A stretch of 64,000 nucleotides of DNA from Pseudomonas sp. MIACH (GCF_001269925.1 NZ_LHVO01000058.1:62001-126000), one strand, 5' to 3'. Shown: positions 52,392 through 60,887, counted from the first letter of the stretch. Numbers and translations: made by a program. Notes: generated by a model from the letters alone, not told the origin.

Positions 52392-54167
52392 TCAGTGCTT
52401 GGCGACCAGCTCTTTGGGCAGCTTGAAGGTCCAGAGCATGCCGCCCTGGTTGAAGTCCTTGATGCGCTTGGCCACTTCACCGCCCCACAACGGCACGGCG
52501 CCGCCCCAGCCGGAGAGCACCGAGACGTACTGTTCGCCGTCCATTTCCCAGGTCACAGGCGAGCCGAGCACGCCGGAGCCGGTCTGGAACTCCCAGACCT
52601 TCTCGCCAGTCTTGGCGTTAAATGCTTGCAGGAAGCCTTCCGGCGTGCCGGTGAACACCAGGTTGCCCTTGGTGGTCAGCACCCCGCCCCACAGCGGCGC
52701 GAAGTTCTTGTGGCGCCAGACTTCCTTGCCGGTCTTCGGGTCGATGGCGCGCAGCACGCCGATGTAGTCTTCGTTCAGCGGCTTGATGGTGAAGCCGGCG
52801 CCAAGGAACGCTGCGCCCTTCTTGTAGGCGATGCCTTCGTTCCAGATGTCCATGCCCCACTCGTTGGACGGCACATAGAACAGCCCGGTGTCGCGGTTGT
52901 AGGCCATCGGCATCCAGTTCTTCGCACCGAGGAACGCCGGCGCGACAAACACCGAGGTGCCCTTGGTTTCGCTGCCCGGCGCACCTGGGCGGCTGGCTTC
53001 GTTGTAGATCGGCCGACCGTCCTTATCCAGGCCGGTGGCCCAGGTGATCTTGTCGACAAACGGGAAGCCACGGATGAACTTGCCGTTGGTGCGGTCGAGC
53101 ACGTAGAAGAAGCCGTTGCGGTCGGCGGTGGCCGCCGCTTTGATTTCCTTGCCGCCTTCGGTGTAGTTGAAGGAGATCAGTTCGTTGACGCCGTCATAGT
53201 CCCAGCCGTCGTGGGGCGTGCTCTGGAAGTGCCACTTGATGGTGCCGTCGTCCGGGTTGAGCGCCAGGCGCGAGGACGAGTAGAGGTTGTCGCCGGGGCG
53301 CAGGTGCGAGTTCCACGGCGCCGGGTTGCCGGTGCCGAACAGCAGCAGGTTGGTTTCCGGGTCGTAGTAGCCGCCCAGCCACGGTGCCGCGCCGCCGGTT
53401 TTCCACAGATCCCCCGGCCAGGTCTTGCCCGCCTCGCCGCCGGAGATGCCGTTTTCCACGGCTTTGCCGTCCTTGTAGACATAACCCATATGACCTTCGA
53501 CCGTCGGGCGGCTCCACAGCAGCTCGCCGTTTTTCGGGTCATAGGCCTGGATCTTGCCGACCACGCCGAATTCGCCACCGGCCACGCCGGTGATCAGCTT
53601 GCCGTTGACCACCAGGGGCGCGGCACTGATCGAGTAACCTTCCTTGTGGTCAGCGACCTGCTTGCTCCACACCACTTTGCCGGTGTCTTTGTTCAGCGCC
53701 ACCAGCTTGGCGTCCAGGGTGCCGAAGAACACCAGGTCGCCGTACAGCGCCACGCCACGGTTGATCACGTCACAGCACGGGCGGATGTCATCGGGCAGAC
53801 GCGCATCGTACTGCCAGAGCTTCTTGCCGGTGCGCGCATCCACCGCGAACACCCGCGAGTAGGAACCGGTGAGGTACATCACCCCATCCTTGATCATCGG
53901 CTGCGCCTGTTGCCCACGCTGCTTCTCGCCGCCAAAGGAAAACGCCCAGACCGGGCGCAGGTCCTTGACGTTGTCGACGTTCAGGGTGTCGAGGGGGCTG
54001 TAGCGCTGACCCTGCACGCCCAGGCCGTTGGTGACGATCTGCCCGGGTTTTTTCGGGTCCTGGAGGATGTCCTCATCGGTGACCGAGGCCATGGCCTGGC
54101 CGGATAACAGGATGGCACCGAGCAACACACTCAAGGCGAAGGGTTGGCGGCGTGCGGGTTGGGTCAT
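52392..54167 (-). CDS. pedH: PQQ-dependent alcohol dehydrogenase, lanthanide type
   Basis: 591 residues. Signal peptide 1-27 (ends AMA), eight-bladed quinoprotein propeller. Adjacent Cys131-Cys132 (RPCCDV) form the PQQ-capping disulfide. The active site reads Trp-Asp323-Tyr-Asp325: Asp323 is the catalytic base and the extra Asp325 marks lanthanide-dependent enzymes (XoxF, PedH); the P. putida PedH has its pair at the same numbering as I recall. It oxidises primary alcohols and aldehydes in the periplasm, passing electrons to cytochrome c. The promoter region holds a GGGAA dyad and the shared motif. Confidence 0.94.
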   Translation of the reverse strand: MTQPARRQPFALSVLLGAILLSGQAMASVTDEDILQDPKKPGQIVTNGLGVQGQRYSPLDTLNVDNVKDLRPVWAFSFGGEKQRGQQAQPMIKDGVMYLTGSYSRVFAVDARTGKKLWQYDARLPDDIRPCCDVINRGVALYGDLVFFGTLDAKLVALNKDTGKVVWSKQVADHKEGYSISAAPLVVNGKLITGVAGGEFGVVGKIQAYDPKNGELLWSRPTVEGHMGYVYKDGKAVENGISGGEAGKTWPGDLWKTGGAAPWLGGYYDPETNLLLFGTGNPAPWNSHLRPGDNLYSSSRLALNPDDGTIKWHFQSTPHDGWDYDGVNELISFNYTEGGKEIKAAATADRNGFFYVLDRTNGKFIRGFPFVDKITWATGLDKDGRPIYNEASRPGAPGSETKGTSVFVAPAFLGAKNWMPMAYNRDTGLFYVPSNEWGMDIWNEGIAYKKGAAFLGAGFTIKPLNEDYIGVLRAIDPKTGKEVWRHKNFAPLWGGVLTTKGNLVFTGTPEGFLQAFNAKTGEKVWEFQTGSGVLGSPVTWEMDGEQYVSVLSGWGGAVPLWGGEVAKRIKDFNQGGMLWTFKLPKELVAKH

Positions 54168-54197
54168 GACGGCTACCTCTGCGGTTTTTTGTTATAC

Positions 54198-54214
54198 CCG
54201 GGAAATTTTCCCGG
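54198..54214 (-). promoter_or_regulatory. Perfect dyad at the pedH promoter
   Basis: CCGGGAAA-T-TTTCCCGG, immediately followed on the minus strand by TATAAC (54196-54191), a good -10. The dyad therefore fills the -10/-35 spacer; no good -35 is present, which fits activator or repressor control. A related dyad CGGGAAG-T-CTTCCCG is upstream of pedE. Confidence 0.55.
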
Positions 54215-54282
54215 TCTGGTGCAGATTCTTGGGCGCAGGGGCGGTTGTCACAATTGACCGCAGTATCGAGTTTGCTAGTTCC

Positions 54283-54294
54283 TTAGTAGCGGGT
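54283..54294. promoter_or_regulatory. PQQ-regulon shared motif, pedH copy
   Basis: TTAGTAGCGGGT, 116 bp upstream of the pedH start; it touches the stop codon of the metallohydrolase gene. Confidence 0.4.
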
Positions 54295-55226
54295 CAGCGC
54301 GCCGAATCCACGCGTTGCATCTGTTCGCGCTCGTAACGCGGGTACAGGTGGCTGACGCTGCGGATCAGCTCATAGCGGCTCAGGCTGATCGCGGCGAAGC
54401 GTTCGGGGATGGGGCTGCGGATCATCTCGGCCATGTCGCTGCCCTGGGCCGCGCCGTCACGCAAAAGTTGATCGAGCCAGGTCAGGTAGTCGCGCATCTG
54501 CGTGAAGGGTTGCGCGTCGCTGGCCACCGGGCCATGGCCGGGCACGATCAGGGTCCAGGGCAAGCCTTGCAGGGTGCCGAGGTCAGCCAGCCACACCGCC
54601 AGCCCCGGGCTGTTGGGGGTGGTGAGCGCGCGCTGGTAAAACACCAGGTCGCCGGCGAACAGCACGCCGGTGCTCTGGTCGAAGATCGCCAGGTCGGCGC
54701 CGGTGTGACCGGTGAGCGCGAGCAGGCGCAAGTCGTGGCGGCCGACGCTCAGCACACCGGGTTCCAGCACTTGGGTGGGCAACACCACCTCGGTGCCACG
54801 CATCCAGTCGCCGACCATGCGGTAGAGGTTTTCCGCCATGCCGTCGCCCTGCTCGTGCAGCAGCCGCGTGGTCTCGGCCAGGGCGCCGATGGGCACGTCC
54901 TTGAAGGCCTGGTTGCCCAGCGCATGGTCGGGGTGATGATGGGTAATCAGCACCTGGATCACCGGCTTGGGGGTAACGCGGGCGATGGCCTCGCGCATGG
55001 CTTCGCCGTAGCGCCGCGACGGCCCGGTGTCGATCACCACCACGCCGGCCTCGGTGACGATGAAGGCGGTGTTGACGATATTGCCGCCGTTGGCCTTGGC
55101 AAAATTGTCGGTGCTGCCTTCGAGTAGCCAGGTGTCGTCGGCGATCAGTCGGGGCTTGAGGGCGTAGTCGAGGTCCGCCAGGGCGGGCAGGCTCAGGCCC
55201 AGGCATAACAATAGAATCCAGCGCAT
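54294..55226 (-). CDS. Quinoprotein relay system zinc metallohydrolase (MBL fold)
   Basis: 310 residues from ATG 55226 (AAGGAG upstream). Signal peptide to about residue 18. Metallo-beta-lactamase core with His96-His97-His98-Pro-Asp100-His101, GHTGADLAIFD, LFAGDLVFY and the VPGHGP histidine. It matches the class I know as quinoprotein relay system zinc metallohydrolase, found beside PQQ dehydrogenases with a SoxYZ-like carrier. Biochemical role unsettled. Fourth gene of the pedF-binding protein-carrier-hydrolase unit. Confidence 0.88.
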   Translation of the reverse strand: MRWILLLCLGLSLPALADLDYALKPRLIADDTWLLEGSTDNFAKANGGNIVNTAFIVTEAGVVVIDTGPSRRYGEAMREAIARVTPKPVIQVLITHHHPDHALGNQAFKDVPIGALAETTRLLHEQGDGMAENLYRMVGDWMRGTEVVLPTQVLEPGVLSVGRHDLRLLALTGHTGADLAIFDQSTGVLFAGDLVFYQRALTTPNSPGLAVWLADLGTLQGLPWTLIVPGHGPVASDAQPFTQMRDYLTWLDQLLRDGAAQGSDMAEMIRSPIPERFAAISLSRYELIRSVSHLYPRYEREQMQRVDSAR

Positions 55227-55242
55227 GCCGCGCTCCTTCTGG

Positions 55243-55992
55243 TCAGGGGATGGCCGCGTCGAACTCATTGCCGCTGTTGTCGCGCAACACCAGGCGGGTG
55301 GGCCCCGGCGCGTCGATGTCGAAGGCCAGGTTGGGGTTCTCGCTGACCGCCGGGAACAGCTCAAGATCAGCCAGCACCTGGCCGTCCTGGCCGCGCAGTT
55401 GCGCGTGGTTGATAAAAAACTCGGGGATGCCGCTGACCATGCCGTTGTCCATCGGGTGCGCCACCTGCACACGTACGCGGCTGAACTCGCCACGCGGGTA
55501 ACGGCCGCCGAACACTTCGCCAATGTGCTCTTCCCAGCCCGGCTGGGTGCGGACCACGCTGGGCGCGGTGCAGCCGCCACCGGCCGCGTCGATCAGAGTC
55601 GAGCCCACATGCCACAGGCCGTCATCGGTGAGCACCGCCGCACGCAACGGCGTGGCCTGCTCGATACGAATCCGCAGCGACAGCCACGGCAGCACGCCGG
55701 CCTTGGGCTGGAAGTCGACGATTTTCGGCAGTGGATTGAGCTCGGCCCAGGCGAGGATTTTCACCACATGGCCGTTGAAGGCGCGGGCGTCGATTTCCAG
55801 CGGCACCTGGCGCGCATCTTCGGCGAACGGCGGCGCGAGCAGCTTGACTCGGTCATCGAACACGAACGGCGCCTCGGCCAGGAACTGCTTGTGATAGAAG
55901 GCCCACATCACCGACGGCACCGGGTCGACCTCCACGGCGTGCGCCGCCAGCGGCAGCCAGCACGCCAGGATGCAGCTCAGTCGCCAGTTCAT
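55243..55992 (-). CDS. Quinoprotein-associated SoxYZ-like carrier protein
   Basis: 249 residues. Signal peptide 1-19 (ends AHA). The N-terminal half resembles SoxY and ends in Gly-Gly-Gly-Cys141, the swinging-arm cysteine, here internal instead of C-terminal. The C-terminal half (HPMDNGMVSGIPEFFINHAQLRGQDGQVLADLELFPAVSENPNLAFDI) resembles SoxZ. So SoxY and SoxZ are fused in one chain. Function beside PQQ dehydrogenases is unknown; covalent carriage of an intermediate on Cys141 is an inference. Confidence 0.87.
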   Translation of the reverse strand: MNWRLSCILACWLPLAAHAVEVDPVPSVMWAFYHKQFLAEAPFVFDDRVKLLAPPFAEDARQVPLEIDARAFNGHVVKILAWAELNPLPKIVDFQPKAGVLPWLSLRIRIEQATPLRAAVLTDDGLWHVGSTLIDAAGGGCTAPSVVRTQPGWEEHIGEVFGGRYPRGEFSRVRVQVAHPMDNGMVSGIPEFFINHAQLRGQDGQVLADLELFPAVSENPNLAFDIDAPGPTRLVLRDNSGNEFDAAIP

Positions 55993-56001
55993 CGCCTGCT
56001 C

Positions 56002-56877
56002 CTATTGATACATCTCGGGCACTTCGTACTGCAGGCCGTAACGGGCATAGATGGCTTGCACCGCGCCGTCACGGATCAGGCCTTCCAGCGCCTCTTCCAC
56101 CGCGTAGGCCAACTGGCGATTGCTCTCGTGCACCGCCATGCCGATCTCCCAGCGTTGCTTGCCCATGTTCGGGTAGGCGTTTTCGGCCAGGGCCAGTTGC
56201 GGGTCGTGGGCTTCATGCACCTGCCAATCGACTTCGCCGCGCATCGCCATCACCGCATCGACCTCACCGGCTTTCATCGCCGCAAAGGCCTGGGGGACGT
56301 CGGGGTAGTGATGGGTCTTGGCGGCGAGCATGCCGTTGAACACCGAGGTGAGGTAGAACGACGGCACGCTGTCGACTTCGACGCCAATCGGGTGCTGCTC
56401 GAACACCGCCACGCTGGCAACCGTGTCCAGGCGCCGACGGTCATAAGCCACCTGCCATTGTTCGTTCTGGTACGGCCCGAACATCACCACATGGCCGTTT
56501 TCCAGTTCGCCCTGGTCGTTGCGCTTTTGCGCGTAATCGCGATCGTAGGGCGCGCGCATCATCAGGTCGGCCAGTTGCTGGTTGTGCAACTGGCTGCCAC
56601 GCCAGATGTAGTCGCGCAGGTCGTCGTCGAGCTTCTCGCCGGCCGGCGCCCAGATCAACGTGAGCCCTACCCCCAGCGCCGTGGCCAGGGCCTGGGCCAG
56701 TTCCACGTCGACCCCGCGCGCGGTGGCGCCGTCTTCGAAACTGTAGGGGGCAAAGTCCTTGTACACCGCCACCTTGATTTCGCCGGCAGCGATCATCTGG
56801 TCATAGCTGCGCACCTGCGCCTGTGCCGGCTGGCAACACAGCAGGGCCAGGCCAAGCACATAAGCGAACAGGCGCAT
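56002..56877 (-). CDS. Quinoprotein-associated periplasmic binding protein (MxaJ-like)
   Basis: 291 residues. Signal peptide 1-20. Type-II periplasmic binding fold: IKVAVYKDFAPYSFEDGATARGVDVELAQALATALGVGLTLIWAPA at the start, EVDAVMAMRGEVDWQ in the second lobe. MxaJ-like proteins are needed for maturation or function of PQQ dehydrogenases rather than for import; no ABC permease is nearby. Four bases after pedF and nine before the carrier gene. Confidence 0.88.
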   Translation of the reverse strand: MRLFAYVLGLALLCCQPAQAQVRSYDQMIAAGEIKVAVYKDFAPYSFEDGATARGVDVELAQALATALGVGLTLIWAPAGEKLDDDLRDYIWRGSQLHNQQLADLMMRAPYDRDYAQKRNDQGELENGHVVMFGPYQNEQWQVAYDRRRLDTVASVAVFEQHPIGVEVDSVPSFYLTSVFNGMLAAKTHHYPDVPQAFAAMKAGEVDAVMAMRGEVDWQVHEAHDPQLALAENAYPNMGKQRWEIGMAVHESNRQLAYAVEEALEGLIRDGAVQAIYARYGLQYEVPEMYQ

Positions 56878-56880
56878 GGC

Positions 56881-57342
56881 TTACTCCTCGACGTGCACGC
56901 TGTCCAGGTAGGTGCGCACGGCCCACAAGGCTTCCTGGCTCAGGTAGTCGGCCATTTTCGGCATGTACACGCGACCGTCACGCACCGCGCCATGGCGCAC
57001 GCGCTCGACGAACCACTCATCACCGGCTTCGCCCACATCGAGCATGCGCAGGTCGGGGGCGATACCGCCGGACTTGGCTTCCAGGCCGTGGCAGGCGGCG
57101 CAGTTCTGGTTGTAGGCGGACGAACCGATTTCCACGGCCCGGTCGTGTTCAGGCGAGGTGCGGTACGGATTGACCGCCGCCCAGCCGTCTTCGTTGACCG
57201 GCACGCCGGCGTCCTTGATCGAGGTCAGGCCCTTGGTTTCCACCGCTTGCGGGACCACGTTGCCATGGGCCCAGGCGGAGCCCCCGGCGATCACACCGAC
57301 CAACAGCCCGGCGACGAGCAAGGCATTGTGTTTTGTTGTCAT
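56881..57342 (-). CDS. pedF: Cytochrome c (c550 type), electron acceptor of PQQ dehydrogenases
   Basis: 153 residues from ATG 57342. Signal peptide 1-26. One haem-binding motif Cys81-Ala-Ala-Cys84-His85 and axial-Met candidates 127 and 130 (VYMPKMADYL). Like ExaB/PedF it would take electrons from PedE and PedH and pass them to the terminal oxidase. It is divergent from pedE (255-bp gap) and leads the minus-strand unit of four genes. Confidence 0.93.
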   Translation of the reverse strand: MTTKHNALLVAGLLVGVIAGGSAWAHGNVVPQAVETKGLTSIKDAGVPVNEDGWAAVNPYRTSPEHDRAVEIGSSAYNQNCAACHGLEAKSGGIAPDLRMLDVGEAGDEWFVERVRHGAVRDGRVYMPKMADYLSQEALWAVRTYLDSVHVEE

Positions 57343-57454
57343 TATTTTTGCCCTCAGGATTGCACGCAAAACCTCATTGCAGAGGCTATGGCAACCATCT
57401 TAGAAACCCCGGGGCATGGGCCGTATGCTGCTTTGGTGGCCGCCCTCTCCTCCC

Positions 57455-57466
57455 TTGGTAGTAGGG
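57455..57466. promoter_or_regulatory. PQQ-regulon shared motif, pedF/pedE copy
   Basis: TTGGTAGTAGGG, 113 bp upstream of the pedF start and 132 bp before pedE. Same strand, and similar distance to a minus-strand gene, as the pqqA and pedH copies. Confidence 0.45.
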
Positions 57467-57497
57467 CTTGTGGGGCACACCTAAAACAGCGGCGCCT

Positions 57498-57512
57498 CGG
57501 GAAGTCTTCCCG
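57498..57512. promoter_or_regulatory. Perfect dyad upstream of pedE
   Basis: CGGGAAG-T-CTTCCCG, 86 bp upstream of the pedE start. Similar in arm sequence and single-base centre to the dyad at the pedH promoter. Confidence 0.5.
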
Positions 57513-57597
57513 GCCACAGCGGGACTTTTTCCGTATCCGCCCGGCGCCCCGGCGTTCCACCCTGTGCAGGCCAAAACCTCCACTGGGAACTGCAACC

Positions 57598-59490
57598 ATG
57601 ACAATAAGATCGCTACCCGCCCGCTCACCTTTAAGCCTTGCCGTGCAAGCCTTTTTGCTGGTGGGCAGCCTGTCCCTCAGTGCCGCAACGTTCGCGGCCG
57701 TCGAACCTGCCAAGCCGACGCGCAATGTCACCTGGGAAGACATCGCCAACGATCACCTGACCACCAAAGACGTGCTGCAATACGGCATGGGCACCAACGC
57801 CCAGCGCTGGAGCCCACTGGCCCAGGTCAACGACAAGAACGTGTTCAAGCTCACCCCGGCCTGGTCCTACTCGTTCGGCGATGAGAAGCAACGCGGCCAG
57901 GAATCCCAGGCCATCGTCAGCGACGGCGTGGTCTACGTCACCGGCTCCTACTCCCGCGTGTTCGCCCTCGACGCCAAGACCGGCAAGCGCCTGTGGACCT
58001 ACAACCACCGCCTGCCCGACAACATTCGCCCGTGCTGTGACGTGGTCAACCGTGGTGCGGCGATCTTCGGCGACAAGATCTACTTCGGCACCCTCGACGC
58101 ACGCCTGATCGCCCTCGACAAAAACACCGGCAAAGTGGTGTGGAACAAGAAGTTCGGCGACCACGCCGCCGGCTACACCATGACCGGCGCCCCGGTGCTG
58201 ATCAAAGACAAGGTCAGCGGCAAGGTGCTGCTGATCCACGGCAGCTCCGGCGATGAATTCGGTGTGGTCGGCCAGCTGTTTGCCCGCGACCCCGACACCG
58301 GTGAAGAAGTGTGGATGCGCCCGTTCGTGGAAGGCCATATGGGCCGCCTCAACGGCAAGGACAGCACCACCACCGGCGACGTCAAGGCCCCTTCGTGGCC
58401 GGATGACCCGACCACCGAAACCGGCAAGGTCGAGGCCTGGAGCCACGGCGGTGGCGCCCCTTGGCAGAGCGCGAGCTTCGATGCCGAGACCAACACGATC
58501 ATCGTCGGCGCCGGCAACCCTGGCCCGTGGAACACCTGGGCGCGCACCGCCAAGGACGGCAACCCCCACGACTTCGACAGCCTCTACACCTCGGGCCAGG
58601 TCGGCGTCGATCCGAGCACCGGCGAAGTGAAGTGGTTCTACCAGCACACCCCGAACGATGCCTGGGACTTCTCCGGCAACAACGAGCTGGTGCTGTTCGA
58701 CTACAAGGACAAGGACGGCAAAGTGGTCAAGGCCACCGGTCATGCCGACCGCAACGGCTTTTTCTATGTGGTGGACCGCAACAACGGCAAGCTGCAGAAC
58801 GCCTTCCCGTTTGTCGACAACATCACCTGGGCCAGCCATATCGACCTGAAGACCGGGCGTCCGGTGGAGAACGAAGGCCAGCGCCCGGCCAAGCCCTTGC
58901 CGGGTGAAACCAAAGGCAAGCCGGTGGAAGTCTCGCCGCCGTTCCTGGGGGGCAAGAACTGGAACCCCATGGCCTACAGCCAGGACACCGGCCTGTTCTA
59001 CATTCCGGGCAACCAGTGGAAAGAGGAGTACTGGACCGAAGAGGTCAACTACAAGAAAGGCTCGGCGTACCTGGGCATGGGCTTTCGCATCAAGCGCATG
59101 TATGACGACCACGTCGGCACCCTGCGCGCGATGAACCCAACCACCGGCAAAGTGGTGTGGGAGCACAAGGAAGCCCTGCCGCTGTGGGCCGGCGTGTTGG
59201 CCACCAAGGGCAACCTGGTGTTTACCGGTACAGGCGACGGTTTCTTCAAGGCCTTCGACGCGAAAACCGGCAAGGAGCTGTGGAAGTTCCAGACCGGCAG
59301 CGGCATCGTCTCGCCGCCGATCACCTGGGAGCAGGATGGCGAGCAGTATGTCGGCGTGACCGTCGGCTATGGCGGCGCGGTGCCGTTGTGGGGCGGCGAC
59401 ATGGCCGAGCTGACCAAGCCGGTGGCGCAAGGCGGGTCGTTCTGGGTGTTCAAGATCCCGAGTTGGGATAACAAGACCGCGCAAAAATAA
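57598..59490 (+). CDS. pedE: PQQ-dependent alcohol dehydrogenase, calcium type
   Basis: 630 residues from ATG 57598. Signal peptide to about residue 34 (ends TFA). Quinoprotein propeller with disulfide Cys146-Cys147 (RPCCDV). The active site reads Trp-Asp357-Phe-Ser359: the residue two after the catalytic Asp is Ser, as in calcium-dependent ExaA/PedE, not Asp. Oxidises ethanol and other primary alcohols in the periplasm. An open frame extends far upstream, but signal peptide and homology begin here. With PedH it gives a Ca/lanthanide pair. Confidence 0.95.
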   Translation: MTIRSLPARSPLSLAVQAFLLVGSLSLSAATFAAVEPAKPTRNVTWEDIANDHLTTKDVLQYGMGTNAQRWSPLAQVNDKNVFKLTPAWSYSFGDEKQRGQESQAIVSDGVVYVTGSYSRVFALDAKTGKRLWTYNHRLPDNIRPCCDVVNRGAAIFGDKIYFGTLDARLIALDKNTGKVVWNKKFGDHAAGYTMTGAPVLIKDKVSGKVLLIHGSSGDEFGVVGQLFARDPDTGEEVWMRPFVEGHMGRLNGKDSTTTGDVKAPSWPDDPTTETGKVEAWSHGGGAPWQSASFDAETNTIIVGAGNPGPWNTWARTAKDGNPHDFDSLYTSGQVGVDPSTGEVKWFYQHTPNDAWDFSGNNELVLFDYKDKDGKVVKATGHADRNGFFYVVDRNNGKLQNAFPFVDNITWASHIDLKTGRPVENEGQRPAKPLPGETKGKPVEVSPPFLGGKNWNPMAYSQDTGLFYIPGNQWKEEYWTEEVNYKKGSAYLGMGFRIKRMYDDHVGTLRAMNPTTGKVVWEHKEALPLWAGVLATKGNLVFTGTGDGFFKAFDAKTGKELWKFQTGSGIVSPPITWEQDGEQYVGVTVGYGGAVPLWGGDMAELTKPVAQGGSFWVFKIPSWDNKTAQK

Positions 59491-59517
59491 CCCCCGCGAG
59501 AATGCCGGGCCGCCTTT

Positions 59518-59558
59518 TGTGGCAAGCGGGTTCCCCTGTGGCGAGCCCGCTCACCACA
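59518..59558. repeat. REP-like hairpin of a third type
   Basis: TGTGGCAAGCGGG near the left and GCCCGCTCACCACA at the right, with TGTGGCGAG inside; 28 bp after the pedE stop. A degenerate TGTGGCGAGCGGG half also occurs at 46134-46147. Confidence 0.5.
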
Positions 59559-59575
59559 GGATCCCCAGAGGTTGC

Positions 59576-60226
59576 ATGATGAACTACCTACCCTTGTTAC
59601 TCCTGCTCTCCCTGCCCATGGCGCACGCCGACGACGGCGACGACGCCCCGCTGATCATCAACGGCTGCACCATCGCCGAACACAGCCAATGCCCCGGCGC
59701 CAACCTCAAGGGCGCCAACCTGCGCAACCAGGACTTGAGCAAGATGAACCTGGCCGGTGCCGACCTGCGCGAGGCGGATCTGCGCCATGCCAACCTCGAC
59801 CTGGCCAACCTGGAAAAGGCCCAGCTGCAAGGCGCCAACCTGACCCGCGCCAGCCTGCAACAGGCCAACCTGCGCCTGGCCGACTTCAGCGGCGCCACGC
59901 TGATGGCGATCCAGGGTTGGGGCCTGTTCGCCCAAGGCGCGCAGTTCGAAAACGCCAACCTCAGCGCGGCCTACCTGCAATTTGCGCGGTTGTCCGGGGC
60001 AAAAATGCACAAGGCCAACCTGCGCGCGGCCGACCTGGAAATGACCTGGCTGAGCAAGGCCGACCTGCAAGGTGCCGACCTCAGCGATGCCAATCTGCAG
60101 GAAGCCAAGTTTGGCGAAAGCAACCTGGAACAGGCCACCCTCACCGGCAGCCGCCAGCACTACGCGAACTTCCAGGATGCCAATATGGAAGGCTGCATCG
60201 ACTGCCCCACCACCTGGGATCGCTAG
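59576..60226 (+). CDS. Exported pentapeptide-repeat protein
   Basis: 216 residues, ATG 59576 or 59579 with AGAGG upstream. Signal peptide to about residue 20 (ends AHA, then DDGDD). About 30 pentapeptide units of the A(N/D)Lxx type (GANLKGANLRNQDLSKMNLAGADLREADL and so on) should form a right-handed square beta helix. Two cysteines before the repeats (NGCTIAEHSQC) and two after (EGCIDC) could cap it by disulfides. It sits in the PQQ cluster as does a P. putida homologue beside pedE. Role unknown. Confidence 0.88.
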   Translation: MMNYLPLLLLLSLPMAHADDGDDAPLIINGCTIAEHSQCPGANLKGANLRNQDLSKMNLAGADLREADLRHANLDLANLEKAQLQGANLTRASLQQANLRLADFSGATLMAIQGWGLFAQGAQFENANLSAAYLQFARLSGAKMHKANLRAADLEMTWLSKADLQGADLSDANLQEAKFGESNLEQATLTGSRQHYANFQDANMEGCIDCPTTWDR

Positions 60227-60260
60227 CCCCCCCTCCCACAGTGGATGTGCGCACACCCGC

Positions 60261-60887
60261 TTATCCAACCACCCGCACCACCCCCATGTCGATCCCCAAG
60301 TGAACCAGCTCGGCATGGGAACTCACCTGCAATTTGCTCTTGAGCAAGGTCAGGTGATTGGACACGGTCTTGCTGCTGATATTCAGCTGGTCGGCAATCG
60401 CTCGGGTGGGCGTGCCCTTGACCAGCATCAGGAAGATTTCCAGCTCGCGCGGGGTCATGCCCTGCATGCGCTGGTCGCGGGGCGTGTAGGCCAATTCGGT
60501 GGCCAGCGCCTGTTCGATGTAGGCGTGGCCGTCGAGGATGCGCCGCACCGCTTCGATCAGCACCTCGGGCGCCGAGCTTTTGGTCAGGTAGCCCGAGGCG
60601 CCCGCCTCCAAAGCCTGGCGTACCAGAGGCAGCTCGTCGTGCATGCTGAAAAACAGCACGCGCAATTGCGGCAGGCGCTGGCGCAGGCGCCGGGTAGTTT
60701 CCAGGCCGCTGATGCCCGGCAGGCCGAAGTCCATGATCACCAGGTGCGGCAGCGCTTCCTGGACCCGGCTCAACGCTTCTTCACCGCTGGCCGCCTCGCG
60801 CACTTCAACGGCCGGCAGCAGCGCACGCAGCAGGCTGGCATAGCCCTGGCGCACCACGGCGTGGTCATCCACCAACAGAATATTCAT
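60261..60887 (-). CDS. pedR2: NarL/LuxR-type response regulator
   Basis: 208 residues. Receiver domain with Asp53 (IMDFGLPG) and the conserved Lys in YLTKSSAPEV; LuxR-type HTH at about 142-205 (MTPRELEIFLMLVKGTPTRAIADQLNISSKTVSNHLTLLKSKL). It overlaps the kinase gene by four bases (ATGA). By position and type it corresponds to PedR2 of P. putida, which I recall as acting in the lanthanide switch between pedE and pedH. It is the best candidate to bind the shared motif. Confidence 0.9.
   Translation of the reverse strand: MNILLVDDHAVVRQGYASLLRALLPAVEVREAASGEEALSRVQEALPHLVIMDFGLPGISGLETTRRLRQRLPQLRVLFFSMHDELPLVRQALEAGASGYLTKSSAPEVLIEAVRRILDGHAYIEQALATELAYTPRDQRMQGMTPRELEIFLMLVKGTPTRAIADQLNISSKTVSNHLTLLKSKLQVSSHAELVHLGIDMGVVRVVG

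Noticed and set aside
55225..57597. Open frame of about 790 codons running into the pedE gene, suggesting a very long fusion protein
   Set aside because: It lies antisense to the metallohydrolase, carrier, binding-protein and cytochrome genes, all with clear homology and ribosome sites; pedE has its own signal peptide at 57598.
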